Part shown: piece by piece, positions 41,806 to 51,574 of the stretch
Layout of the letters: every line of letters starts with the position of its first letter
Numbering within the stretch: the stretch's first letter is position 1
Source: Halomonas sp. Y3
GTDB lineage: Bacteria > Pseudomonadota > Gammaproteobacteria > Pseudomonadales > Halomonadaceae
Length of the DNA: 64,000 nt
Direction: 5' to 3'
NCBI RefSeq assembly: GCF_024137965.1
Contig: NZ_CP099975.1
Span: 3,100,001-3,164,000 of the forward strand
Made by a program: the position numbers and the translations under genes
The notes under the pieces: model-generated
Told to the model about the DNA's origin: nothing
Seen by the model: the letters and a program-made list of their open reading frames with translations, nothing else
Databases searched by the model: none

Positions 41806-43830
41806 ATGTCCCAGCATCAGTACCCCGGCCACGTCGACGCCGTTCTCGCCGATGGCGACGAGCCCATGAGCAACCCCTCGGCCAACGGCTACTTCGGCGA
41901 CATCCTCGAGGCGCGCATCAGTCGCCGCGCCATGCTGCGCGGCAGCCTCGCCGCCGCCGTGGCCGGCGCCATGGCCACCAGCCTGCCCTTCGGCAGCGCC
42001 TTCGCCGCCGGTGGCGCCAGCGCCCCGGCGCCGAGCCTCGGCTTCAAGGCCATTCCGGTCAGCGCCGCCGACAGCGTGGTGGTCCCGGAAGGCTACCGGG
42101 TCAGCGCCATCCTGCCCTGGGGCACCCCGATCAGCGGCGACATGCCGGCCTTCTCGCTTGACGCCAGCGGCGAGGCCCAGGGGCACCAGGTGGGCAGCCA
42201 CCACGACGGCGTGCACTTCTTCCCGCTGGAGGGCAGCTCCCGGGACGGCCTGCTGGTGATGAACCACGAGTACGTGGAGCCGCGCTTCCTGCACGCCGCC
42301 GCCGCGGGCCTGGCGCTGGACCGCAACGGCTTCCCCCAGAACGCCGACGGCAGCCGCGACGACGACCAGGTGCTCAAGGAGCTCAACGCCCACGGCGTCA
42401 GCGTGGTGCGCATCCGCGAGGACGACAGCGGCAAGTGGCAGGTGGTGGAGGACGCCCGCAACCGCCGCATCACCGGCCTGACCCCGATGCGCCTGGCCGG
42501 CCCGGTGGCCGGCACCGAGCATGTGGTGACGAAGTACAGCCCGGACGGCACCATGACCCGCGGCACCCTCAACAACTGCGCCCACGGCGTCACCCCCTGG
42601 AACACCTACCTGGCGGCCGAGGAGAACTGGGCCGGCTACTTCGCCAACGCAGACGCCGAGATCGATCGCCGCCAGGCCCGCTACGGCATCCAGACCCGCG
42701 ACACCGGCCGCTACCAGTGGCACCGGGCGGCGAGCGGCGCCGACCAGTACGTGCGCTTCGACGCCAGCAGCCGCGGCGCCTCTCCCACCGAGGACTACCG
42801 CAACGAGCCCCACGCCTTCGGCTGGATGGTGGAGATCGATCCCATGGACCCGGCGGCCACCCCGGTCAAGCGCACCCACCTGGGCCGCTTCGCCCACGAG
42901 GGGGTAATCTTCGCCCCGGCGGTGGAGGGCCAGCCGGTGGTGGCCTACTCCGGCGACGACGCCCGCTTCGAGTACATCTACAAGTTCGTCTCCGCCCGCC
43001 CCTACCACGCCGCCACTGCCGACGGCTCCCTGCTCGACGAGGGCACCCTCTACGTGGCCAGGTTCCACGAGGATGGCCGCGGCGAGTGGCTCGCCCTGGC
43101 CCCCGGCGAGAACGGCCTCACCCCGGAGAACGGCTTCGCGGATCTCGCCGATATCCTGGTCAACACCCGCGCCGCCGCCGACCAAGCCGGCGCCACGAGG
43201 ATGGATCGCCCCGAGTGGGGCGCGGTGGACCCGGCCACCGGCCAGGTCTACTTCACCCTGACCAACAACACCCGCCGCGAGGCGGGCGACGAGCACGCCG
43301 CCAACCCCCGCGCCGAGAACCACTTCGGGCATATCATCCGCTGGCAGGAAGAGGGCAGCCACGCCGGCACCCGCTTCGCCTGGGACCTCTTCGTGCTGGC
43401 CGGGGACGGCGACGACAGCCGCGATCTCGCCGGCGAGCCCCTGGGTCAGGAGGCGATCTTCGCCAGCCCCGACGGCCTGTGGATCGACGCCGACCGCCGG
43501 GTGTGGATCCAGACCGACATCAGCGAGTCGGTGATGAACACCGGTATCTTCGAGGTGTTCGGCAACAACCAGATGCTGGCCGCCAACCCCGAGACCGGCG
43601 AGATCCGCCGCTTCCTCACCGGCCCCGTGGGCCAGGAGATCACCGGCGTGGTGACCACCCCGGACCAGCGCACCATGTTCGTCAACGTCCAGCACCCGGG
43701 CGCCACCACCTCGGCCGAGGCCTTCGCCGCGGGCGAGCTGGTGAGCCACTGGCCGGACGGCGGCAGCGCCATCCCGCGCTCGGCGACCCTGGTGATCACC
43801 CGGGAGGACGGCGGCATCATCGGCGCCTGA
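41806..43830 (+). CDS. phoX: PhoX-family alkaline phosphatase (DUF839), Tat-exported
   Basis: A 674-aa protein of the PhoX/DUF839 family, periplasmic phosphatases that use Ca and Fe. A twin-arginine signal lies near residue 45 (RISRRAMLRGSLAAAVAG), later than usual but typical of this family. Conserved-looking blocks are LVMNHEYVEPRFLH, NNCAHGVTPWNTYLAAEENW and the C-terminal NVQHPGATTS. The start at 41806 follows GGAGAG. It ends at a strong convergent terminator. Phosphatase activity is inferred from the family; no pho box was recognised upstream. Confidence 0.87.
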   Translation: MSQHQYPGHVDAVLADGDEPMSNPSANGYFGDILEARISRRAMLRGSLAAAVAGAMATSLPFGSAFAAGGASAPAPSLGFKAIPVSAADSVVVPEGYRVSAILPWGTPISGDMPAFSLDASGEAQGHQVGSHHDGVHFFPLEGSSRDGLLVMNHEYVEPRFLHAAAAGLALDRNGFPQNADGSRDDDQVLKELNAHGVSVVRIREDDSGKWQVVEDARNRRITGLTPMRLAGPVAGTEHVVTKYSPDGTMTRGTLNNCAHGVTPWNTYLAAEENWAGYFANADAEIDRRQARYGIQTRDTGRYQWHRAASGADQYVRFDASSRGASPTEDYRNEPHAFGWMVEIDPMDPAATPVKRTHLGRFAHEGVIFAPAVEGQPVVAYSGDDARFEYIYKFVSARPYHAATADGSLLDEGTLYVARFHEDGRGEWLALAPGENGLTPENGFADLADILVNTRAAADQAGATRMDRPEWGAVDPATGQVYFTLTNNTRREAGDEHAANPRAENHFGHIIRWQEEGSHAGTRFAWDLFVLAGDGDDSRDLAGEPLGQEAIFASPDGLWIDADRRVWIQTDISESVMNTGIFEVFGNNQMLAANPETGEIRRFLTGPVGQEITGVVTTPDQRTMFVNVQHPGATTSAEAFAAGELVSHWPDGGSAIPRSATLVITREDGGIIGA

Positions 43831-43845
43831 CGGTTAGCTCCCCGA

Positions 43846-43885
43846 AACGCAAGCGGCCCCGCCAGATGGCGGGGCCGCTTGCGTT
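43846..43885. terminator. Bidirectional terminator between phoX and purK
   Basis: A perfect 18-bp stem (43846-43863 with 43868-43885) with AGAT loop, bounded by AA and TT, between convergent genes. It shares the AAGCGGCC core with 29083 and 39411. Confidence 0.85.
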
Positions 43886-43903
43886 GCCGACGGGGAGAGC
43901 CGT

Positions 43904-45028
43904 TCAGTCGGCCTGCTCGAAGCTGAAGCGCGGCGCCGGGGCCTCGGGCAGCAGGGCCGCGCAGGCGCGCACCCGCTCCATCAGCGCCTCGTGGGTCGGC
44001 GCCACCAGGTTGACGTGGGCCAGCTTGCGCCCGGGGCGCTCGCTCTTGTCGTAGCGGTGCAGGTGGGCGTCCGGCAGGGCGAGGACCGCCGCCGGGTCGC
44101 CCTCGCGGCCGATCACGTTGACCATGCAGGTGGGCATCCGCGCCGCGGTATCGCCCAGCGGCAGGCCCTGGATGGCCCGCAGGTGGTTCTCGAACTGGCT
44201 GGTCACCGCGCCGTCCATGGTCCAGTGGCCGGAGTTGTGCACCCGGGGCGCCATCTCGTTGGCCAGGAGGCTGCCGTCGGCGCACTGGAAGAGCTCCAGG
44301 GTCAGCACCCCCACGTAGTCGAGCTCGTCGAGCAGCGCGCGGATATAGCCGTCGGCGGTCTGCTGCACGCTGTCGTCCAGGTCCGGCAGGGGCGCCACGG
44401 AGTAGCGCAGGATGCCGTCCACGTGCTGGTTCTCGGCCATGGGGTAGAAGACCACCTCGCCGTCGCGGCCGCGCACGGCGATGATCGACACCTCCCGCAC
44501 GAACTCCACGAAGGACTCCACGATCAGCTTCGGATGGTTGATCGAGCGCCAGGCCTGGGCCGCCTCGGCGGGGTCGCGAATCACCGCCTGCCCCTTGCCG
44601 TCATAGCCCTCGGTGACCGACTTGGCCACCACCGGACAGCCCAGCTCCCGGGCCGCGGCCTCGAGCTCGTCGGCGTGCTCCACCAGGCGGTAGGCCGGGG
44701 TGGGGATGCCCAGGCGGTCGAACAGCGCCTTCTCCTCGGCGCGGTTCTGACAGACGCGGATCGCCTCGCTGGAGGGGTAGACCGGCTTCACCTCCTCGAT
44801 GGCCTGGACCAGGGAGACCGGCAGATGCTCGAACTCGTAGGTGACGAGATCCACCTTCGCCAGGAAATCGTCGAGCAGATGGTGCTGGTCGGTGTGGATC
44901 AGGACCTCACCGATCCCGGCGCTGGGGTGGCCGGTGGTATCCAGGAAGGTGAAGCGGTTGGCCAGGGGGTAGCCGGCCAGGGCCAGCATGCGGCCGAGCT
45001 GGCCGGCACCCAGGACGCCGATATTCAT
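43904..45028 (-). CDS. purK: N5-carboxyaminoimidazole ribonucleotide synthase
   Basis: A 374-aa ATP-grasp enzyme joining AIR, ATP and bicarbonate to N5-CAIR in de novo purine synthesis. N-terminus MNIGVLGAGQLGRMLALAGY, ATP-grasp blocks VAKSVTEGYDGKGQAVI near residue 150 and VLTLELFQCADGSLLANEM near 255, then the NSGHWTMDGAVTSQFENHLR motif. Start 45028 has GAAGGAG upstream. It follows purE by 28 bp in one operon. Confidence 0.95.
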   Translation of the reverse strand: MNIGVLGAGQLGRMLALAGYPLANRFTFLDTTGHPSAGIGEVLIHTDQHHLLDDFLAKVDLVTYEFEHLPVSLVQAIEEVKPVYPSSEAIRVCQNRAEEKALFDRLGIPTPAYRLVEHADELEAAARELGCPVVAKSVTEGYDGKGQAVIRDPAEAAQAWRSINHPKLIVESFVEFVREVSIIAVRGRDGEVVFYPMAENQHVDGILRYSVAPLPDLDDSVQQTADGYIRALLDELDYVGVLTLELFQCADGSLLANEMAPRVHNSGHWTMDGAVTSQFENHLRAIQGLPLGDTAARMPTCMVNVIGREGDPAAVLALPDAHLHRYDKSERPGRKLAHVNLVAPTHEALMERVRACAALLPEAPAPRFSFEQAD

Positions 45029-45056
45029 GGTTGCCTCCTTCATTCGTCTCTCCGGC

Positions 45057-45569
45057 TCAGGGCTGGGAGTCGGGACGGGGATCGGGGTTATCGAGCACCG
45101 TCTGTGTCTGCTCGGCCCGAAACGCCTCCACCGCGGCACGTACGGCCTCATCCTGCAGGCCGACGATCTGGGCGGCCAGCAGCCCGGCATTGGTGGCGCC
45201 GGCCTTGCCGATGGCCAGGGTACCCACGGCGATGCCGCCAGGCATCTGCACGATGGAGAGCAGCGAATCCAGGCCCTTGAGCGCCTTGGACTCCACCGGC
45301 ACCCCGAGCACCGGCAGGGCAGTCTGGGAGGCCACCATGCCCGGCAGATGGGCCGCGCCGCCGGCGCCGGCCACGATCACCTGAAGGCCCCGCTCGGCGG
45401 CGGATTTGGCGTAGTCGAAGAGCAGGTCCGGCGTGCGGTGGGCGGAGACCACGCGGGTCTCGAAAGGCACGCCCAGGCGCTCCAGCATCGCCACGGCGTG
45501 CTCCATCACCGGCCAGTCAGACTTCGACCCCATGATCACGCCAACCTTCGGCGACTGTTCGGACTGCAT
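45057..45569 (-). CDS. purE: N5-CAIR mutase
   Basis: A 170-aa class I PurE converting N5-CAIR to CAIR. The substrate loops are clear: [14 protein letters not shown] near residue 10, VSAHRTPD near 42 with the catalytic His, [14 protein letters not shown] near 68 and [20 protein letters not shown] near 104. The C-terminus is slightly longer than the roughly 160-residue norm. Standard purEK order. Confidence 0.96.
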   Translation of the reverse strand: MQSEQSPKVGVIMGSKSDWPVMEHAVAMLERLGVPFETRVVSAHRTPDLLFDYAKSAAERGLQVIVAGAGGAAHLPGMVASQTALPVLGVPVESKALKGLDSLLSIVQMPGGIAVGTLAIGKAGATNAGLLAAQIVGLQDEAVRAAVEAFRAEQTQTVLDNPDPRPDSQP

Positions 45570-45651
45570 CGATGCTCCTCGGCGACTGCCTGTTCAGGAT
45601 AGAGAGTGCGGGAAGGAAAGCCGCACATTCTAGCCGTGCGGCCCTCCCCCG

Positions 45652-47685
45652 TCACCTTGACCGGCTGGACAGCGCCACCTCCCGCCGGCTGGCCAGCCAG
45701 TTGGCACCGATGGCCAGGACCATCACCGCCACCCCGGCGGCCTCCACCAGGAAGTTCGGCCAGAACACCGCCACGATGGCGCCGGCGATGGCCAGCCGCG
45801 GCAGCCACGACATCCGCGTGAACAGATACCCCTCCAGCGCCGCGGCGAAGGCCCCCAGGGCGAGGATCGCGATCAGGCCGTTCCAGGCCACCACCGCCCA
45901 GGGGCCGCCCACGATGATCTCCGGATTGAAGACCATGAACAGCGGGATCAGGTAGAGCCCCTTGGCGAACTTCCAGGCCTGGAAGCCGGTCTCCATGGGC
46001 TTGCTGCCGGCGATGGCCGCCCCGGCGAAGCCCGCCAGGGCGATGGGCGGCGTGACGTTGGAGTCCTGGGAGTACCAGAACACCACCAGGTGGGCGATCA
46101 GCAGCGGGATGCCGAACTCGGCGGTAAGCGCCGGGCCCACCAGCACGATCAGCACGATATAGCTGGCGGTGACCGGCAGCCCCATGCCCAGCACCAGGCT
46201 GGCCAGCAGCACCAGCAGCAGCGCCAGCACGATATTGCCGCCGGAGAAGGCCAGCATCATGGCGGAGAACTTCAGCCCCAGGCCGGTGAGGCCGACGATG
46301 CCGACGATGATGCCGGCCACCGCACAGGCCATGGAGACCGCCACGGCGTTGCGGGCGCCGAGCTCCAGGCCCTGCACCAGCTTCACCCAGCCGGCCCATA
46401 GCGTCGTACCGATGCTGGCCAGGGTCACCTTCTGGCCCTGGCGGGGGGCGACGAACAGAAACCAGATGGCGTAGCGCAGCACCGCCACGGCCAGCATGGT
46501 CACCACCGCGTAGAAGCCCACCCGCATGGGCGACATGTGCATCACCAGCAGCCACACCAGCACGCCCAGCGGCAGCAGGAAGTGCCAGCCCTCCTTCATC
46601 ACCTCGCGCACCTGGGGCAGCTCGCTTCGGGCCATGCCCTGCATGCCCTGCTTGAGGGCGATGATATGCACGAAGAGGTAGACGGTAGCGAAGTACATGA
46701 TCGCCGGCAGCACGCTGACCTTGACGACTTCCAGGTAGGAGACGCCGGTGTACTCGGCGATCAGGAAGGCCCCGGCGCCCATCAGCGGCGGCATGATCTG
46801 CCCGCCGGTGGAGGCCGCCGCCTCGATGCCCCCGGCCTGTCTGGGCTGGTAGCCCAGGCGCTTCATCAGCGGGATGGTGAAGGCACCGGTGGTCACCACG
46901 TTGGCGATGGCGCTGCCGGAGATGGAGCCCATGCCGGCGGAGGCGATGACCGCCGCCTTGGCGGGCCCGCCGCGCTGGCGCCCGGTGGCGGCATAGGCCA
47001 GGTCGATGAAGAATTTGCCGGCGCCGGTGATCTCCAGGAAGGCGCCGAACAGCACGAAGATGAAGATATAGGTGGCCGCCACCCCCAGGGGCAGGCCGAA
47101 GATCCCCTCCTGGCCCAGGTAGAGCTGGCCGACCACCCGGTCGATGTTGTAGCCGCGGTGCTCCAGGATGCCGGGCAGAAACTGGCCCAGCCAGGGCAGC
47201 TCGCCCCGGGGGCCGGCGAAGGCGTAGAGGATGGCCACGGCGCCGATGATGGTCATGCCGAGTCCCACCGCCCGGCGGCTCGCCTCCAGCACGGTGACCA
47301 CGGCGATGCAGCCGACGACGATATCGGTCTGGCTCCAGAAGCCGGCGCGGCGGAAGATCTCGTCCAGGTAGAACACCAGGTAGCCGCCGGTCAGCAGGGC
47401 GCCGGCCAGAAACAGGCAGTCGAGGGCCCAGCCCAGCATGCCGCGCTTTCGATGCGGGCCGAACACCGGGAAGATCAGGAAGGCCAGCAGCATGATCAGC
47501 ATCAGGTGGATGCTGCGCTGGTAGAAGAGCCCCAGGGGCTGGATACCGGCGGAGTAGAGCTGGAACAGGGAGAGTCCTACGGCCACCAGGGTGATCAGCC
47601 AGAGGATGGGGCGCGCCTGGATGGCGCCTCCCCCAGGCACGGTGACCTCGGGCGCAGTGGCGGCGGGCTTGGCGGATTCGCTCAT
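45652..47685 (-). CDS. TRAP transporter fused small/large permease (4TM-12TM)
   Basis: A 677-aa inner-membrane protein joining the DctQ-like four-helix part (about residues 30-150) and the DctM-like twelve-helix part (about 170-650), the arrangement of TAXI-type TRAP systems. Family stretches: FGAFLEITGAGKFFIDLAYA near 220, SGSAIANVVTTGAFTIPLMK near 255, and SQDSNVTPPIALAGFAGAAI near 570. It is transcribed after the TAXI binding protein and DUF1850 genes; purEK follows 82 bp later on the same strand. Glutamate and other organic anions are known TAXI ligands. Confidence 0.9.
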   Translation of the reverse strand: MSESAKPAATAPEVTVPGGGAIQARPILWLITLVAVGLSLFQLYSAGIQPLGLFYQRSIHLMLIMLLAFLIFPVFGPHRKRGMLGWALDCLFLAGALLTGGYLVFYLDEIFRRAGFWSQTDIVVGCIAVVTVLEASRRAVGLGMTIIGAVAILYAFAGPRGELPWLGQFLPGILEHRGYNIDRVVGQLYLGQEGIFGLPLGVAATYIFIFVLFGAFLEITGAGKFFIDLAYAATGRQRGGPAKAAVIASAGMGSISGSAIANVVTTGAFTIPLMKRLGYQPRQAGGIEAAASTGGQIMPPLMGAGAFLIAEYTGVSYLEVVKVSVLPAIMYFATVYLFVHIIALKQGMQGMARSELPQVREVMKEGWHFLLPLGVLVWLLVMHMSPMRVGFYAVVTMLAVAVLRYAIWFLFVAPRQGQKVTLASIGTTLWAGWVKLVQGLELGARNAVAVSMACAVAGIIVGIVGLTGLGLKFSAMMLAFSGGNIVLALLLVLLASLVLGMGLPVTASYIVLIVLVGPALTAEFGIPLLIAHLVVFWYSQDSNVTPPIALAGFAGAAIAGSKPMETGFQAWKFAKGLYLIPLFMVFNPEIIVGGPWAVVAWNGLIAILALGAFAAALEGYLFTRMSWLPRLAIAGAIVAVFWPNFLVEAAGVAVMVLAIGANWLASRREVALSSRSR

Positions 47686-47695
47686 GGGCGTCTCG

Positions 47696-48202
47696 TCAGG
47701 GAGTGGCTGCCGAGGTGCGCAGGTGGATCGTCACCCGTTCGCCGGCGGCCCGATCGCTCAGGCTGAGCCGGCGGCCCTCGTGCAGCAGTCGATGGTTGAC
47801 CTCCGGGGAGCCGACCCGGAGGCGATAGCGGTTGCCGGGCACCGGCTCGTCGAGCCCCTCGATCCAGTAGCCGCCCTCCCCGTCGGAGACCTGCCGCCCG
47901 CGACCGGGAATATGGTCGAGGCCGGCGGCGAAGTCCGGCAGGTGGCTGCGCTCCAGCACCATCCGCCCCTCGCGGTGGCGATAGCAGTCCAGCACGGGAA
48001 AGCCGGCCACGGAGTGGTTCCACTCCAGGCACCAGGCCTCGCCCTCGGGCATCGGCAGGGAGGCGATCCGCCGGCCGCTGTCGGCGACCACCTCCAGCCG
48101 ACCCGCATCGCCGGCCGACAGCGGCAGCGGGAGCAGCAGGCAGAGGGCAAGCGCCGCCGGCCCGGGGACACGGCGGCAGAGGTCATGGATCGGGGAAGGC
48201 AT
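47696..48202 (-). CDS. DUF1850 protein, TRAP-associated
   Basis: A 168-aa exported or membrane-anchored protein with an N-terminal hydrophobic segment (ALALCLLLPLPLSAGDAG). DUF1850 genes almost always sit between the binding protein and fused permease of TAXI TRAP systems, as here (17 bp after the binding protein, 10 bp before the permease). WCLEWNHSVAGFPVLDCYRH is the conserved-looking N-terminal core. Function unknown. Confidence 0.82.
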   Translation of the reverse strand: MPSPIHDLCRRVPGPAALALCLLLPLPLSAGDAGRLEVVADSGRRIASLPMPEGEAWCLEWNHSVAGFPVLDCYRHREGRMVLERSHLPDFAAGLDHIPGRGRQVSDGEGGYWIEGLDEPVPGNRYRLRVGSPEVNHRLLHEGRRLSLSDRAAGERVTIHLRTSAATP

Positions 48203-48219
48203 CGGCGTGCCCGCCTGGT

Positions 48220-49179
48220 TCAGGGGCTCTGGTGGTCCTGGACCTCGACGCCGATCTCCTCGTAGTAGCGCAGGGCGCCATCGTGGAAGGGCACCGGCGT
48301 GGAGTCGATGCTGAACGCCACGGTGGTGTCGTTGGCGGCCGGGTGCACGGCGATCAGCTCGTCGGTGTGCTCGAAGAGCAGCCTGGTCAGCTGGTAGGCC
48401 AGCTCCTCGTCCATCTCGCTGCTCACCGCCAGCACGTTGGGGATGCTGATGGTGTGCACCGTCTCCTCCATGCCGTCATACAAGCCGGCGCGCAGGTCAT
48501 AGGGGGCGAAGACCGGCTCCGCTTCCCGGGCGTTGGCCACCTCTTCCTCGGAGAGTCCCACCAGGCGGATATCGCGGGTGGTGGCCAGGTTGAGGATGGA
48601 GCTGGTGGGCGGGCCCACGCTCCAGAAACCGGCGTCGATGTCGCCATCGCGGATGGCATCGGCGGTCTCGTTGAAGTTCAGGCGCTGGGGAGTGAAGTCG
48701 TCATAGGTGATGCCGTTGGCTTCCAGCAGGGCGCGGGCGTTGAGCTCGGTGCCGCTACCCGGCGCCCCCACGGAGACGCGCTTGCCGCGCAGGTCCTCCA
48801 GGGACTCCACGCCGGAGCCGGCCAGGGTGACCAGCTGCACGGCGTTGGGGTAGACCGAGGCCAGGGCACGGATATTGTCGAGCTGGCGCCCCTCGAAGTC
48901 GCCGGTGCCGCTGTAGGCCTGATAGACGGTATCGGCCAGGGCGAAAGCGAGATCGGAGTCGCCGCGCCACACCAGGCCCATGTTCTCCACCGAGGCCCCG
49001 GTGACCTCGGCCACCGCGCTGGCCCCCTCGATATGGCTGTTGATCATCTCGGCCAGGCCGCCGCCCAGGGGGTAGTAGACCCCGCCGGTACCGCCGGTGG
49101 CGATGGAGAGCTGCTGGGCCGCGGCCAGCGGGGCCGTCGCGATCAGCGAGGCGGCGACGGCGTACTTCATGGCATTCAT
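48220..49179 (-). CDS. TAXI-family TRAP substrate-binding protein
   Basis: A 319-aa periplasmic protein. Signal peptide MNAMKYAVAASLIATAPLAAA, then the TAXI core LSIATGGTGGVYYPLGGGLA directly after it, and LRGKRVSVGAPGSGTELNAR near residue 130. The ATG at 49179 has GGAGG upstream; ATG 49170 is a close alternative. First gene of the three-gene TRAP operon. The ligand is not deducible from sequence. Confidence 0.9.
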   Translation of the reverse strand: MNAMKYAVAASLIATAPLAAAQQLSIATGGTGGVYYPLGGGLAEMINSHIEGASAVAEVTGASVENMGLVWRGDSDLAFALADTVYQAYSGTGDFEGRQLDNIRALASVYPNAVQLVTLAGSGVESLEDLRGKRVSVGAPGSGTELNARALLEANGITYDDFTPQRLNFNETADAIRDGDIDAGFWSVGPPTSSILNLATTRDIRLVGLSEEEVANAREAEPVFAPYDLRAGLYDGMEETVHTISIPNVLAVSSEMDEELAYQLTRLLFEHTDELIAVHPAANDTTVAFSIDSTPVPFHDGALRYYEEIGVEVQDHQSP

Positions 49180-49343
49180 GGCAATCCTCCGGGCTGAAAC
49201 CCGTTTGTTGTATCGTTGTTGTCGGTGCTGGAGGGAAAGCACCTGAGGGAAACCTAGCATGGCCCCTGCGTGAGAGGCCATGGCCATATTTCTACGTTTT
49301 CAGATTTTTTCGGCAATTCCACCAAGGTCGCCTGGTCGCGCCG

Positions 49344-50558
49344 TCATCCCGGCAGGCCATCGGGGCGCGCCGTTACCAGATAGCGGGCATAGCCGAGGAG
49401 GTAGAGCCAGAAGGCGGCAAGCCACAGCAGCGCCGGCGCTAGCATGCCCAGCAGCAGGTAGTGCTGGGGCCAGGCCAGCGGCACGCCCACCCGCAGGGCA
49501 CCGCCCAGCACCAGGCACCCCAGCGCCGGCCAGATGGCTCGGGGCAGGAGCAGGGGGCGGCCGGTATGGCGCAGGCCGGCGATGCAGAAGACGGCCAGGA
49601 CGGCGGTGCCGATGGCCCCCACGAAGAGCGCATGGCGCCCCGCATAGGCGGGCCAGCTCTCCAGCAGGGCGGTCAGCCCCACCAGGGCCAGCCCCAGCGT
49701 CAGCCAGACATAGGCCAGGGTCAGCAGCAGCAGGTAGAGCCGACCCATGGCCCGCCCCCAGGGCCACTCGGAGAGCCGGTCGGCCTGGGCCGCCGCGGCG
49801 GCCAGGGCGACCCAGCCGGTCACCGGATGTCCCGGGGCCAGCAGGTCCGCCACCACGAACAGGCAGAGCACGGCCACGGCCAGGTGCTCCCGGGCCGGGG
49901 TCAACCGCTGCGGCCCCGCACGGCCGCTCTCCTTCAGCGCCGCCATGGCCACCACGCGCACGATGCGGGTCACGCTCACCGCGATCATCACCAGCAGCAG
50001 GTTGGCCGCCAGGTTGAGGATCGCCAGCATGCCCAGCCGGCCGGGCAACCAGCCCAGCCAGGCCAGATAGAAGGCCAGCTGGGAGAGACCATAGAGCAGC
50101 AGCAGGCCCCCCAGGCTCAGATGCCGCCGCCCCTCACCGCGAAGCAGCGCCGGCAGCGCCCAGGCCAGCAGCACCGCCACGAAGGCGAGGTTGATGCCCG
50201 CCACCACCAGCGCCGGCAGGCTCCCGGAGAGCCATACCGTCACGCGCCCCGCCAGCCACAGCGCCACCAGCCCGGCCAGCCGCCTGCCGGCGATGGGCGC
50301 CACGCCCGCCCAGGAGGGCACGGCGGTCAGCAGGAAGCCGGCCAGTGCCGCCAGGACGAAGCCGAACAGCATCTCGTGGCCATGCCAGGCCATCAGCGGC
50401 ATGCCCATGGGCAGCGAGACGCGGTGCAGCATGCCGCCCACCCAGGGCAGCAGCGCCAGCGGCGCGTAGGCGGCCGCCAGCAGGAAGAAGGGGCGAAAGG
50501 CGTAGGCGAGGAGCGGCCAGGGTCTGCCACGGGCGGCATCGATAAGCACAAGCGACAT
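49344..50558 (-). CDS. nnrS: NnrS-family heme-copper membrane protein
   Basis: A 404-aa membrane protein with about twelve helices and the NnrS features AYAFRPFFLLAAAYAPLALL near residue 20 and MAWHGHEMLFGFVLAALAGFLL near 57, whose histidines are heme/copper ligand candidates. NnrS proteins counter nitric-oxide stress and are usually under Nnr/Dnr/NsrR control. Here it is the last gene of an operon with an ABC transporter, 11 bp after the binding-protein gene, and the operon is preceded by a perfect TTGAC-N4-GTCAA box at 53175. Confidence 0.88.
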   Translation of the reverse strand: MSLVLIDAARGRPWPLLAYAFRPFFLLAAAYAPLALLPWVGGMLHRVSLPMGMPLMAWHGHEMLFGFVLAALAGFLLTAVPSWAGVAPIAGRRLAGLVALWLAGRVTVWLSGSLPALVVAGINLAFVAVLLAWALPALLRGEGRRHLSLGGLLLLYGLSQLAFYLAWLGWLPGRLGMLAILNLAANLLLVMIAVSVTRIVRVVAMAALKESGRAGPQRLTPAREHLAVAVLCLFVVADLLAPGHPVTGWVALAAAAAQADRLSEWPWGRAMGRLYLLLLTLAYVWLTLGLALVGLTALLESWPAYAGRHALFVGAIGTAVLAVFCIAGLRHTGRPLLLPRAIWPALGCLVLGGALRVGVPLAWPQHYLLLGMLAPALLWLAAFWLYLLGYARYLVTARPDGLPG

Positions 50559-50569
50559 GGCAAAGGTCC

Positions 50570-51574
50570 TCAGGAGCTAAGGTCGAGATAGAAGCCGGCG
50601 TCGGGCAGGCCGCCGCCGATGAAGCCCGGCGAGAGTTCGGCCAGGGCACCGAGGAAGCGCTCCAGGTCGGGGCGCGCCGCGGGAGCGTCGCGCATCTCCA
50701 GCCGCGTGCGCCGCACCGCCGCCTCTACCACCTCGGCGGAGAGCGGCGAGTGCGCCGCGCCCAGCCGCCCCGCCTCGGCGGGGTTGGCCAGGGTCCAGGC
50801 CACCGCCTCGGCCACCGCCGTCTGGAGGGCGCGCACCCCCTCCGGATGCGCCTCCAGCAGTTCCCGCCGACAGATGACGCCGGCCTGGGGCAGCGCCGCC
50901 GGCTCACCGGTGAGCCTGGCCCACTCCTCCTGGAGATCGAGCTCCAGGGGCGCCAGACCGAGCCCCACCGCCTGCAGGCGGGTGGAGGAGCGCATCGGTT
51001 CAGGCAGCACGACCACGTCCAGCCGGCGGGCCAGGAACATCTGCACGGTCTCGAAGGGGCTGGCGTGGTAGGTGATCCGCAGATCCTTCCCCACCTCCAT
51101 GCCCAGGCGGCCCAGCAGGTAGCGCAACACCAGGTCGGGCATGTCGCCCCGCCAGGGGACCCCGATATGGCGCCCGGCCAGATCCTCGATGCCGGCCAGG
51201 GGGCCCCGCTCGGCCAGTACGCCGAGAGTGCCCCAGACGTTGACGTTGAGCAGCCCCACCTCGACGCCGCGGTTGTAGAGATTGGCCGCCACGTTGGTGG
51301 GCGTGGCGGTCAGCTGGACCTCCCCGCCGGCCACCCAGGCCCGCAGCTGGTCGGGGTCGCGCCAGGCGCGCAGCTCCCGCTCGCCGAACCACTCGGCCAG
51401 CCCCTCATGCTGCAGGGCCCGAGCCAGGATCACCTGGGGCAGGCCGTAGGGCGTGGCGGCGCGCAGGGGGGACCCGGCGGCGAGGCCGCTCACGGGCAGG
51501 GCCGCCAGGGTAGCCAGGCCTGCCGCCAGCTTCAGCAGCCGGCGGCGTTCGAGATCGATCATGGACGCTGTCAT
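50570..51574 (-). CDS. NitT/TauT-type ABC binding protein with Tat-like signal
   Basis: A 334-aa exported binding protein. The N-terminus LERRRLLKLAAGLATLAALP looks like a twin-arginine signal, suggesting folding (perhaps with a cofactor or metal) before export. The body resembles NMT1/SsuA-like domains: LTATPTNVAANLYNRG near residue 85, LAGRHIGVPWRGDMPDLVLR near 130, DVVVLPEPMRSS near 185. No nitrate, taurine or sulfonate motif allows a ligand to be named. It overlaps the ATPase gene by 4 bp. Confidence 0.82.
   Translation of the reverse strand: MTASMIDLERRRLLKLAAGLATLAALPVSGLAAGSPLRAATPYGLPQVILARALQHEGLAEWFGERELRAWRDPDQLRAWVAGGEVQLTATPTNVAANLYNRGVEVGLLNVNVWGTLGVLAERGPLAGIEDLAGRHIGVPWRGDMPDLVLRYLLGRLGMEVGKDLRITYHASPFETVQMFLARRLDVVVLPEPMRSSTRLQAVGLGLAPLELDLQEEWARLTGEPAALPQAGVICRRELLEAHPEGVRALQTAVAEAVAWTLANPAEAGRLGAAHSPLSAEVVEAAVRRTRLEMRDAPAARPDLERFLGALAELSPGFIGGGLPDAGFYLDLSS

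Noticed and set aside
46537..47766. A 409-codon plus-strand open frame inside the TRAP permease region
   Set aside because: Antisense shadow of the fused TRAP permease.
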